Assembly: GCA_035575135.1 (NCBI GenBank)
Contig: DATLYE010000053.1
Location: 46,262-110,261, forward strand
Direction of reading: 5' to 3'
Source: JANWXD01 sp035575135
GTDB taxonomy: Bacteria > Acidobacteriota > Terriglobia > Bryobacterales > Bryobacteraceae
DNA length: 64,000 bases
Shown here one piece after another: positions 51,400-58,615 of the stretch. The notes under the pieces were generated by a model that was given only the letters and a program-made list of their open reading frames with translations, did not search any database and was not told the DNA's origin. A program made the position numbers and the translations under genes. Position 1 is the first letter of the stretch. Each line of letters starts with the position of its first letter.

Positions 51400-52194
51400 T
51401 TAGTATAGTGTCTTAATCTCTGGCCGCGGCGTAAACTTGCCGAGAGGTTCCAGAAAACGACGCATGCCGCTAGCCATAAAGCCGAGGTCTGTGGTGCATT
51501 GGAAGAAACGGAAACCCTGCTTGAGAAATTCCCTGACCTGGTCCGGACTGCCCGCGGGACGGCCCACCACCTTCTGATGACGTTGAGCGGCTTCGACAAT
51601 CCGCGCCACGGCCTCCCGGTGCCGGGGATGTTGCTGGTCCCCTCGCAGACCCAGGGAGAAAGAAAGGTCCGAAGTTCCAATGAACAGTACGTCCACACCG
51701 GGGGTGGAAGCGATGGCTTCGATGTCATCCACGGCGCGCGCCTCCTCGATGATAATTACAACCATCACATTGCGGTCGGCCGAATCGTAGTAGGACTCGG
51801 GTTCTGGCCACGTGCGCATTGCCAAGCCGGCCCCGGAGCCGCGACGTCCGAGCGGGGGGTACTTGCAAGCCTGGACCGCTTGCGCCGCCAGCTCAGGAGT
51901 GCTGGTGAAGGGAAAGATGACGCCGTGGACTCCGGCGTCGAGAACGCGCTTGGCAGTCCACAGTTCGTTCACCGGAATCCGCGCAAACGGAACGGCGCGA
52001 AGTCCCCGTGTCGCGAGCACCATCGCTCGCAGGCTCTCCAGAGTAATGGGAGCGTGCTCCATTTCGATCCAGAGGAAATCGAAGCCCACCATGGCAGCCT
52101 GTACCGCCACGTCCGGGCTCGACGTGGTAATGGTGGCCCCCAAGACCGGCTTATCTTCTCGCAGCAGTTGCTTGACGGGGTTTTCCCACGGCAT
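51400..52194 (-). CDS. HpcH/HpaI-family aldolase
   Basis: This 264-residue class II aldolase splits 2-keto-acid aldols (4-hydroxy-2-oxoheptanedioate, 2-keto-3-deoxy-rhamnonate or similar) into pyruvate and an aldehyde. Family landmarks are FDFLWIEMEHAPITLESLRA, GVHGVIFPFTSTPELAAQAV, YPPLGRRGSGAG, VMVVIIIEEARAVDDIEAIA (metal-binding Glu) and DVLFIGTSDLSFSLG (metal Asp). There is no signal peptide. It is convergent with the peroxiredoxin gene and alone. The exact substrate cannot be told. Confidence 0.9.
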   Translation of the reverse strand: MPWENPVKQLLREDKPVLGATITTSSPDVAVQAAMVGFDFLWIEMEHAPITLESLRAMVLATRGLRAVPFARIPVNELWTAKRVLDAGVHGVIFPFTSTPELAAQAVQACKYPPLGRRGSGAGLAMRTWPEPESYYDSADRNVMVVIIIEEARAVDDIEAIASTPGVDVLFIGTSDLSFSLGLRGDQQHPRHREAVARIVEAAQRHQKVVGRPAGSPDQVREFLKQGFRFFQCTTDLGFMASGMRRFLEPLGKFTPRPEIKTLY

Positions 52195-52272
52195 ACCCTG
52201 CCATTCTACGGCGAAAGGCGGAAAGTGCGGCCGCTACTCCGATACAGGGCTTTGATACAATGCTCCGATCTT

Positions 52273-53046
52273 ATGCATCCTCACAGCCTGAAAGCAGAGC
52301 TTGTCGCCGAATTTCTCGGCACGATGGTGTTGATTCTGTTCGGCAGCGGCGTGGTGGCGATGGTGACGTTATTCGGCTCCGGCGCGACGGGGGAGGTTGT
52401 AAAAGGAGGCTATACCAACGTCACTTTCGGCTGGGGACTGGGCGTGACGATGGGGTTGTACGTCGCCGGCCGGATCAGCGGGGCTCACATCAATCCCGCC
52501 GTGACCGTGACGCTTGCGGTGTTCCGCGGATTTCCCTGGAGGAAAGTGGTGCCGTATTGCCTGGCGCAGACCGCAGGGGCCTTCGCCGGTGCTGCAGTGG
52601 TCTTCTGGAATTACCGTCCCGCTTTTCAAAAGGCCGATCCCCTGCTTGAGCGCACCGCGGGGGTCTTCGCCACGTTTCCGGCCTTCCCGGAGGTGCCGTT
52701 GGCCGGCTTGTTCGACCAGATCCTTGGCACCGCCTTGCTTGTGCTGCTCGTCCTCGCGATCGTGGATGAACGGAACCAGCCGCTAGGGTCTGGGCTCACC
52801 CCTGTAGCCGTGGGACTCGTTGTCGTAGCCATCGGGATGTCCTTCGGAGGAATGCACGGATACGCGATCAACCCCGCGCGGGATTTTGGTCCGCGTCTTT
52901 TTACGGTTCTTGCAGGTTTTCGCAACAATGGACTCACCGACGGCACGTTGGTATTCTGGGTGCCTGTTGCCGGGCCGCTGGCGGGCGGACTGCTCGGAGG
53001 CTGGGTGTACGACAACCTGGTGCGGCGTTACTTGCCCGCGCGATAA
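52273..53046 (+). CDS. glpF: Glycerol facilitator/aquaporin (MIP family)
   Basis: This 257-residue inner-membrane channel has six hydrophobic segments and both NPA motifs: GAHINPAVTV (Asn74) and GYAINPARDFGPR (Asn200). The Asp after the second NPAR, as in E. coli GlpF, marks an aquaglyceroporin rather than a water-only channel. The ATG at 52273 was chosen because the hydrophobic protein begins there; a much longer frame to 51499 runs antisense through the aldolase gene. It is 47 bases before glpX, so glycerol entry and gluconeogenesis appear linked. Confidence 0.92.
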   Translation: MHPHSLKAELVAEFLGTMVLILFGSGVVAMVTLFGSGATGEVVKGGYTNVTFGWGLGVTMGLYVAGRISGAHINPAVTVTLAVFRGFPWRKVVPYCLAQTAGAFAGAAVVFWNYRPAFQKADPLLERTAGVFATFPAFPEVPLAGLFDQILGTALLVLLVLAIVDERNQPLGSGLTPVAVGLVVVAIGMSFGGMHGYAINPARDFGPRLFTVLAGFRNNGLTDGTLVFWVPVAGPLAGGLLGGWVYDNLVRRYLPAR

Positions 53047-53093
53047 GAAGCCCTGACTGGCCCCCGCTACCATGGGAACAGGCGGAGGGAGAC

Positions 53094-54134
53094 ATGAATC
53101 TGGAAGCGGACAGTTCTTCTGAGGCCGTGGCGCTTTCTGACGCGGTCGCCGAGTCCCACCTGGCACTTTCGCTGGTGGGAGTCGTGGAGGAAGCCGCCAT
53201 CGCTGCCGCGCGGACGATGGGACGCGGGGATGCGGAGCTCGCCGACCGGGCGGCAGTGGAAGCCATGCGCGCGGCATTTGAAAAAGTTCCGATCGAAGGC
53301 GCCATTGTAATCGGCGAGGGCGAACGGGACGAAGCGCCTATGCTCTACATCGGCGAGCGCGTGGGCGCGGCGGCACCGGCAGGTCTGCGCTGCCCGCGTT
53401 ACGACATCGCCGTGGATCCGCTGGAAGGCACGAACCTCTGCGCCACCGGTGCCCCAGGAGCCGTCGCGGTCCTGGCCGCTTCCGAGCCGGGAGGGCTGCT
53501 GCACGCTCCGGACTGTTACATGGAAAAGATCATCGCGGGCCCTGCCTGCCGGGGCGCCCTGGACCTCGAGGCGCCGGTTGCGGAAAACCTCCGTACCATC
53601 GCCCGTTGCCTGGATCGGGATGTTGAGGACTTGGTGGTGATTGTCCTTGACCGGCCGCGCCATCGCAAGCTGGTTGAGGAGATCCGGCAAGCCGGCGCGC
53701 GGATCCGGCTGATCAGCGACGGCGACCTCTCCGCCGGTATCGCCGTGGCGGTCCGGGGCGCCGGCGTACACGCTGTCATGGGAACTGGCGGAGCTCCTGA
53801 GGGGGTCCTTACGGCAGCCGCCTTGCGCTGTCTCGGCGGAGCAATGGTAGCCCGGCTGGTGATTGACACGCCGGAGCTCGAGGAGCGGATTCAAAGCATG
53901 GGCATCCGCGATCCCCGGCGCATTTACGGGGCGCGGGACCTTGCGCCCGGCAAGCGGCTGATCTTCGCTGCGTGCGGTGTCACCGACGGCGCCCTGCTGC
54001 ACGGTGTGCGCTTCTTCGGCGGGGGCTGCCGTACCCACTCGCTCGTCATGACGCTCGCCTCCCACACGGTGCGTTTCGTGGATGCCGTCCGTCTGGAAGG
54101 GCCCCCCGGACCGCGCGGTGTGCGGCTGTATTAG
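53094..54134 (+). CDS. glpX: Fructose-1,6-bisphosphatase class II
   Basis: GlpX hydrolyses fructose 1,6-bisphosphate in gluconeogenesis. The 346-residue protein has the usual blocks: AIAAARTMGRGDAELADRAA, EGAIVIGEGERDEAPML, DIAVDPLEGTNLCATGAPGA, DGDLSAGIAV, MGTGGAPEGVLTAAAL and ACGVTDGALLHGV, including the metal ligands in GEGERDE and DPLEGT. AGGCGGAGGGAGAC just before the ATG is a good ribosome-binding site. It follows the glycerol channel gene by 47 bases, mirroring the glpFKX association of other bacteria, but without a glycerol kinase. Confidence 0.95.
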   Translation: MNLEADSSSEAVALSDAVAESHLALSLVGVVEEAAIAAARTMGRGDAELADRAAVEAMRAAFEKVPIEGAIVIGEGERDEAPMLYIGERVGAAAPAGLRCPRYDIAVDPLEGTNLCATGAPGAVAVLAASEPGGLLHAPDCYMEKIIAGPACRGALDLEAPVAENLRTIARCLDRDVEDLVVIVLDRPRHRKLVEEIRQAGARIRLISDGDLSAGIAVAVRGAGVHAVMGTGGAPEGVLTAAALRCLGGAMVARLVIDTPELEERIQSMGIRDPRRIYGARDLAPGKRLIFAACGVTDGALLHGVRFFGGGCRTHSLVMTLASHTVRFVDAVRLEGPPGPRGVRLY

Positions 54135-54143
54135 CAGTCCCTG

Positions 54144-54527
54144 TTACCGCGGCTTGTAGGCAATACAATCGATTTCGACCTTCATTTCCGGCACGACAAA
54201 CCTGGCTTCAACGGTCGTGCGCGCCGGTTTCTGCTCGCCGAAAAACTCCGCGTAAACTTCGTTCATTGCCGCGAAGTCCCGGCCGTCCGCCAGGAATACG
54301 CAACACTTGACCACATCCCGCAGCGAGGCGCCGCACGCCTCCAGAATGCGCTGGATGTTGGTCAAGACCAGGCGCGTTTCGTGGCGGATGTCGCCAAACG
54401 AGAACAGGTTCGTGGCCGGATCAATCGGCCCCTGGCCCGAAACAAAAATAAAATCACCTGCCCTCACGGCGGGGGAATACGGTCCGCGAGGCGCAGGCAC
54501 ACCGTCGGGAATCACTCGCTCGATCAT
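54144..54527 (-). CDS. ridA: RidA-family enamine/imine deaminase
   Basis: This 127-residue protein belongs to the Rid (YjgF/YER057c) family, which hydrolyses reactive enamines and imines made by PLP enzymes. GPYSPAVRAGDFIFVSGQGP, the NIQRILEACGASLRDVVKCC block and ARTTVEARFVVPEMKVEIDC with the family Arg are all visible. It ends 9 bases from the convergent glpX stop and is read after the NYN-LOTUS gene with a 21-base gap, so the two may share a transcript. Confidence 0.9.
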   Translation of the reverse strand: MIERVIPDGVPAPRGPYSPAVRAGDFIFVSGQGPIDPATNLFSFGDIRHETRLVLTNIQRILEACGASLRDVVKCCVFLADGRDFAAMNEVYAEFFGEQKPARTTVEARFVVPEMKVEIDCIAYKPR

Positions 54528-54548
54528 TCCAATGGCTCCTGAATCCGG

Positions 54549-55745
54549 CTATTTTACTGGCTGCGCAGCGGACCTGCGGCGGCGCCGCGGGCGCGTGGCG
54601 GATGTGGAAGTGGCGTCTTCGCCGGCGGCAGCGCGCTTCCGGCGAGCCGTGCGGCGTTTCTTCGGCTCCTCGGGCACCGGGGAGGCAACCACAGGAACCT
54701 CCAGGTCCGCGGGGGGGTAGAACTCGGCCCCGAGGAACACGAGCAAGCCCCGGTCCTCGTGCGGCTCTATCCTAACGACGAGCTTGTCCTGGGCATAGTT
54801 TAAAAACTCAGCGAATTCGCGGAAACCGTATGCCGCTGGGTTGAAATCGGGATGCTCCTGGCGGAACCACGCTTCCACTTCCTCGGCCGGGCGGCCGTTT
54901 TCCAGCTCGAGCCGGTGCGTCTCGAGCACGTCGCGCAGCAGCGGGAGCGCCTCCTCCGGATCGAGGACAGGGGCCGGCGGCGCCGCGCTCTTGCGCTCGA
55001 TGATATAGCGTCCCTCACTCCCGGACAGCTCCACATAACCCGCGTTGCGCAGCTTCTCCACGAACTCCGAAAAACTGCCCGCGCCGTAATCCTTTTCGCT
55101 GAAGGCAGGATCGAGCTGGAGCATGGTGGATTTCAGCAGGCCAAGCTGCGGCTGGACCCCTCGCCGCTCCAGCACCTGGAGCGCGCGCTCTACCAGAGGC
55201 ATGGCGTGGGCCGGGTCCAGGGCGGCCTGCCGCTTCCGCGGCGCTCGCTGGCTCGGCTGGCGGGATGTTTTCTGCGATTCGTCCAGAAGCGATTCGTAGC
55301 TGATGAATTCGTGGCAGTTCTGTTGCAGAATCGTGCTGGTGAACGCCTTGCCCCCCAACACGAAAACCGTCTTGCCATACTCGCGCAGCTTGTTGACGAG
55401 CGGGATGAAATCGCTGTCCCCGCTCACGATCGCAAACGCGTTGATGTGGTCGTGCGTGAACGCCATCTCCAGGGCGTCGAGGGCGAGGTTGATGTCGGCT
55501 CCGTTCTTGTCGCCGCGGGGCGAAGGGATGCGCTGCACCATCTGCACGGCGTTTTCCGCCATCTTGCGCGTGGCGCCCTCCTGACGGCCCCAGTTGGCGT
55601 AGGCGAACTTGGCCACCACGTCGCCCCGCTCCTTGAGGGCGTTCAAGGCGAGCGCGACATCGAATTCGCGCCCCAGCGTGGACTTCACGCCGATCTCGAT
55701 GTTGTCGTAGTCAATGAATACCGCAATGTTAGGTCGTTCCTGCAT
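54549..55745 (-). CDS. NYN-domain ribonuclease with two LOTUS/OST-HTH domains
   Basis: This 398-residue protein has a PIN-like NYN (LabA-type) domain at about residues 5-160 with the acidic site FIDYDNIEIGVK, GDKNGADINLALDALEMAF and IVSGDSDFIPLVNKL. Two OST-HTH/LOTUS modules follow (AMPLVERALQVLERRGVQPQ, then SFSEFVEKLRNAGYVELSG; and EEALPLLRDVLETHRLELEN, then FREFAEFLNYAQDKLVVRIE). The tail is Lys/Arg-rich. Such proteins bind structured or G-rich RNA and may cut RNA. The target is unknown. Confidence 0.88.
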   Translation of the reverse strand: MQERPNIAVFIDYDNIEIGVKSTLGREFDVALALNALKERGDVVAKFAYANWGRQEGATRKMAENAVQMVQRIPSPRGDKNGADINLALDALEMAFTHDHINAFAIVSGDSDFIPLVNKLREYGKTVFVLGGKAFTSTILQQNCHEFISYESLLDESQKTSRQPSQRAPRKRQAALDPAHAMPLVERALQVLERRGVQPQLGLLKSTMLQLDPAFSEKDYGAGSFSEFVEKLRNAGYVELSGSEGRYIIERKSAAPPAPVLDPEEALPLLRDVLETHRLELENGRPAEEVEAWFRQEHPDFNPAAYGFREFAEFLNYAQDKLVVRIEPHEDRGLLVFLGAEFYPPADLEVPVVASPVPEEPKKRRTARRKRAAAGEDATSTSATRPRRRRRSAAQPVK

Positions 55746-55777
55746 GGCTACTCTTTCATGCTTGGGCTCCCGGCCCG

Positions 55778-56179
55778 CTAAACGGCCTGCTTGACCGAAG
55801 ACCGGATGAAATTCACGATCTCCTGAAGCGAGGCTCCTGGCTGAAACACGGCGGCGACCCCTAACTGCTTCAACTGCTCGGCGTCCTCGTCGGGAATGAT
55901 ACCGCCGACGATCACGAGGACATCCTCCGCGCCCTTTTCCTTGAGCAACTGCATCACCCGGGGCACGATCGCGTTGTGAGCGCCGGAAAGGATCGACAGG
56001 CCGATCACCTGCACATCCTCCTGCAGCGCGGCGTTGACGATCATCTCCGGCGTCTGGCGGAGCCCCGTATAGATGACCTCCATACCCGCGTCCCGCAGGG
56101 CGCGGGCGATGATCTTGACGCCCCGGTCGTGGCCGTCCAGGCCCGGCTTCGCCACCAAGACTCGAATTGGGCGCTCCAT
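55778..56179 (-). CDS. Methylmalonyl-CoA mutase, B12-binding subunit
   Basis: This 133-residue protein is the cobalamin-binding half of a split methylmalonyl-CoA mutase. The B12 site DxHxxG appears in LDGHDRGVKIIARALRDAGM, with the supporting SxL in LSILSGAH and GG in VIVGGIIPDED. ATG at 56179 was chosen; the longer frame to 56485 overlaps the catalytic subunit gene. It lies 7 bases after that gene and together they interconvert methylmalonyl-CoA and succinyl-CoA. Confidence 0.92.
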   Translation of the reverse strand: MERPIRVLVAKPGLDGHDRGVKIIARALRDAGMEVIYTGLRQTPEMIVNAALQEDVQVIGLSILSGAHNAIVPRVMQLLKEKGAEDVLVIVGGIIPDEDAEQLKQLGVAAVFQPGASLQEIVNFIRSSVKQAV

Positions 56180-56186
56180 AACCGGC

Positions 56187-57803
56187 TTACAACACGTTGG
56201 GTTCCTGGTACGTGCCAAACACGTCCCGCAGTGCGTCACAGATCTCGCCCAGAGTGGCGTAGGAACGCACTGCGTCCAGCAGGTACGGCATCGTGTTCTC
56301 GCGACCTTCCGCCGCGCGCCGCACGGCGTCGAGAGCCGCCTGGACGCGAGTGCTGCTCCGCCGCCGGCGCAGCGCGGCCAGGCGCTCCCGTTGCTTGACG
56401 GCCGCCGTCTCGTCAATCTGGAGGATCTCGATCGGCGCGTCGTGGTCGCTCTGGAACGCGTTGACGCCCACGACGATGCGCTCACCCGCTTCGACGGCCC
56501 GCTGGTAGGCGTAGCTGGCCTGCGCGATCTCGCGTTGCGGGTAATTCTGCTCGATCGCGGGGATCATCCCGCCCATCCCGTCAATCCGCCGAATGTAGTC
56601 CTCGGCGCCGCGCTCCATCTGCACGGTCAGCCACTCCAGATAGTAACTCCCGCCCAGCGGATCCGGGGTCGCGGTCACACCACTTTCATAGGCAATCACC
56701 TGCTGGGTGCGCAGCGCCAGCGTCACGGCGTGTTCGCTCGGAAGCGCATAGGCCTCATCGAGCGAGTTGGTGTGCAGCGACTGGCAACCACCCAACACTG
56801 CCGCCAGCGCCTGCAGCGTCGTTCGCACGACATTGTTGTACGGCTGCTGCCAGGTGAGCGAACACCCCGCCGTCTGAGCGTGAAAGCGCAGTTTCATGCT
56901 CCGCTCGTTGCGGGCACCAAAACGGTCCCGCATGATGCGAGCCCACATCCGCCGCGCCGCCCGGTACTTGGCGATTTCCTCGAAGAAATCGTTATGGGCG
57001 TTGAAGAAGAAGCTCGGCCGCGGCGCGAACTCATCCACACCCATCCCGCGCCGCAACGCCCACTCCACGTATTCGATCCCGTCCCGTAACGTGAAGGCCA
57101 GCTCCTGCACTGCGGTCGAGCCCGCCTCGCGAATGTGGTAGCCGCTGATGGAAATCGGGTTGAACCTGGGAACATGGCGCGTGGCGAACTCGATCACGTC
57201 CGTCACCAGGCGCATGGACGGGCGCGGCGGGAAGATGTATTCTTTCTGCGCGATATACTCCTTCAAAATGTCGTTCTGCAGGGTTCCGTTCAGGCGCGCC
57301 CACTCCACGCCTTGCTGTTCGGCCACCGCCAGATACATCGCCCAGATCACCGGGGCGGGCGAGTTGATCGTCATCGAGACCGAAACCTCGCCGAGCGGAA
57401 TGCCGCGAAACAGCGTTTCCATGTCTTCCAGCGAGCAGACCGCCACGCCGCACTTGCCCACCTCCCCTGCCGCCGCCGGATGATCGGAATCGAAGCCCAT
57501 CAGAGTCGGCAGGTCAAAAGCGACCGAAAGGCCAGTCTGCCCCTGCTCGAGCAGGTAGTGGTAGCGCGCGTTGGTCTCTTCCGAGGTCGCGAATCCCGCA
57601 AACTGGCGCATGGTCCACAGCCTGCCCCGATACATGGTGCGATGGATCCCGCGCGTGTAAGGAAACTCCCCGGGTTCGCCCAGATCACGGGAGGGGTCGA
57701 ACCCGGCCAGATGCTCCGGCTCATAGACGGGCTCGACCGGGATCCCGCTCAGCGTGGTCACCACTTTGGGCGCCGTCTCCGTTGCGCCCGCAGCTTTCCT
57801 CAT
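56187..57803 (-). CDS. Methylmalonyl-CoA mutase, catalytic subunit
   Basis: This 538-residue TIM-barrel protein is the large subunit of the adenosylcobalamin-dependent mutase. Family blocks include FPYTRGIHRTMYRGRLWTMR, LSVAFDLPTLMGFDSDHP, SVSMTINSPAPVIWAMY, LNGTLQNDILKEYIAQKEYI, FNPISISGYHIREAGSTAVQ and RFHAQTAGCSLTWQQPYNN, and it ends where the B12 domain is encoded separately. This split form is common in archaea and many bacteria. It is used in propionate or branched-chain breakdown or in the reverse direction. MeaB and epimerase are not in the window. Confidence 0.95.
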   Translation of the reverse strand: MRKAAGATETAPKVVTTLSGIPVEPVYEPEHLAGFDPSRDLGEPGEFPYTRGIHRTMYRGRLWTMRQFAGFATSEETNARYHYLLEQGQTGLSVAFDLPTLMGFDSDHPAAAGEVGKCGVAVCSLEDMETLFRGIPLGEVSVSMTINSPAPVIWAMYLAVAEQQGVEWARLNGTLQNDILKEYIAQKEYIFPPRPSMRLVTDVIEFATRHVPRFNPISISGYHIREAGSTAVQELAFTLRDGIEYVEWALRRGMGVDEFAPRPSFFFNAHNDFFEEIAKYRAARRMWARIMRDRFGARNERSMKLRFHAQTAGCSLTWQQPYNNVVRTTLQALAAVLGGCQSLHTNSLDEAYALPSEHAVTLALRTQQVIAYESGVTATPDPLGGSYYLEWLTVQMERGAEDYIRRIDGMGGMIPAIEQNYPQREIAQASYAYQRAVEAGERIVVGVNAFQSDHDAPIEILQIDETAAVKQRERLAALRRRRSSTRVQAALDAVRRAAEGRENTMPYLLDAVRSYATLGEICDALRDVFGTYQEPNVL

Positions 57804-58042
57804 CTGCCCTCATTGTCGAATTTCGGGGACGGGCGACGCAACACCCAAATCCCGTTCTTGCCTCCGGGAGTTTTCCACCTGCGACCCCGGGTGCCGGGCA
57901 ATTTCACCCACCCCGCCCCGACCTCCGCCACTGTAACCCTCAGACTTGAATATGCCCGGTCGTAGTTTAAGACTATTATATCCGATTTGGTACGCTGTGT
58001 GCACGTCCGGTGCTGGCGCAGCCGCCGGCTGCGGGAGGTTCT

Positions 58043-58615
58043 ATGCCGACCTATGGATGGCTGCTGGATCCCAAGCGATGCATCGAATGCCGGGCCTGCG
58101 AGGCGGCCTGCAAACAGTGGAACGGGGTGGATACGGGGACCCGTGTCCGGTGGCGCCAGGTGCGCGTATTCGAGAAAGGCACCTTCCCGGCGGTCTCAAC
58201 CCAAGCGCTGTCACTCGCTTGCAATCACTGCGATCGCCCGCTCTGCCTCATGGCCTGTCCCGTTAAAGCTTATTACCGCCGTTCCGACGGGGTCATCATC
58301 CTGGACCAAACCAAATGTGTGGGCTGCCGCTACTGTCTGAAGTGGTGTCCCTACGGAGCCCCACAGTTCAACCAGCGCACCGGCAAGATGGAAAAGTGCA
58401 CGATGTGCGCCGATCGCATTGACGCCGCCCTGGAGCCCGCCTGCTCATCTGCGTGCCCGACCGGCGCCCTCCGCTGGGGCAAGTGGGAGGAGATCGCCTC
58501 TCAAGGTGTGGATCAGGTGGAGAACTTCTCCACGCCGGTGACGACGCGACCTGCCATTCGCTTCGTCACCGAGCACTGGAAAAGCGGAGAAACGGAGGCG
58601 AGAACATGGCACTGA
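58043..58615 (+). CDS. Four-cluster ferredoxin subunit of a molybdopterin oxidoreductase
   Basis: This 190-residue electron-transfer subunit (PsrB/DmsB/NrfC type) carries sixteen ligand cysteines in four groups: CIECRACEAAC, CNHCDRPLCLMAC, CVGCRYCLKWC and CTMCADRIDAALEPACSSAC, for four 4Fe-4S clusters. It passes electrons to or from the catalytic subunit. ATG at 58043 was chosen because GGGAGG lies just upstream and the first Cys motif then sits near residue 14; the longer frame starts at 58010. It has no Tat signal of its own, so it is probably exported with the catalytic subunit. The stop overlaps the next gene by 10 bases. Confidence 0.93.
   Translation: MPTYGWLLDPKRCIECRACEAACKQWNGVDTGTRVRWRQVRVFEKGTFPAVSTQALSLACNHCDRPLCLMACPVKAYYRRSDGVIILDQTKCVGCRYCLKWCPYGAPQFNQRTGKMEKCTMCADRIDAALEPACSSACPTGALRWGKWEEIASQGVDQVENFSTPVTTRPAIRFVTEHWKSGETEARTWH

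Noticed and set aside
51499..52272. N-terminal extension of the glycerol facilitator to 515 residues
   Set aside because: The extra sequence is antisense to the HpcH/HpaI aldolase gene and unlike any MIP protein; ATG at 52273 begins the conserved channel.
58453..58605. Extension of the molybdoenzyme upstream of 58606
   Set aside because: It overlaps the ferredoxin subunit gene and would bury the twin-arginine leader.
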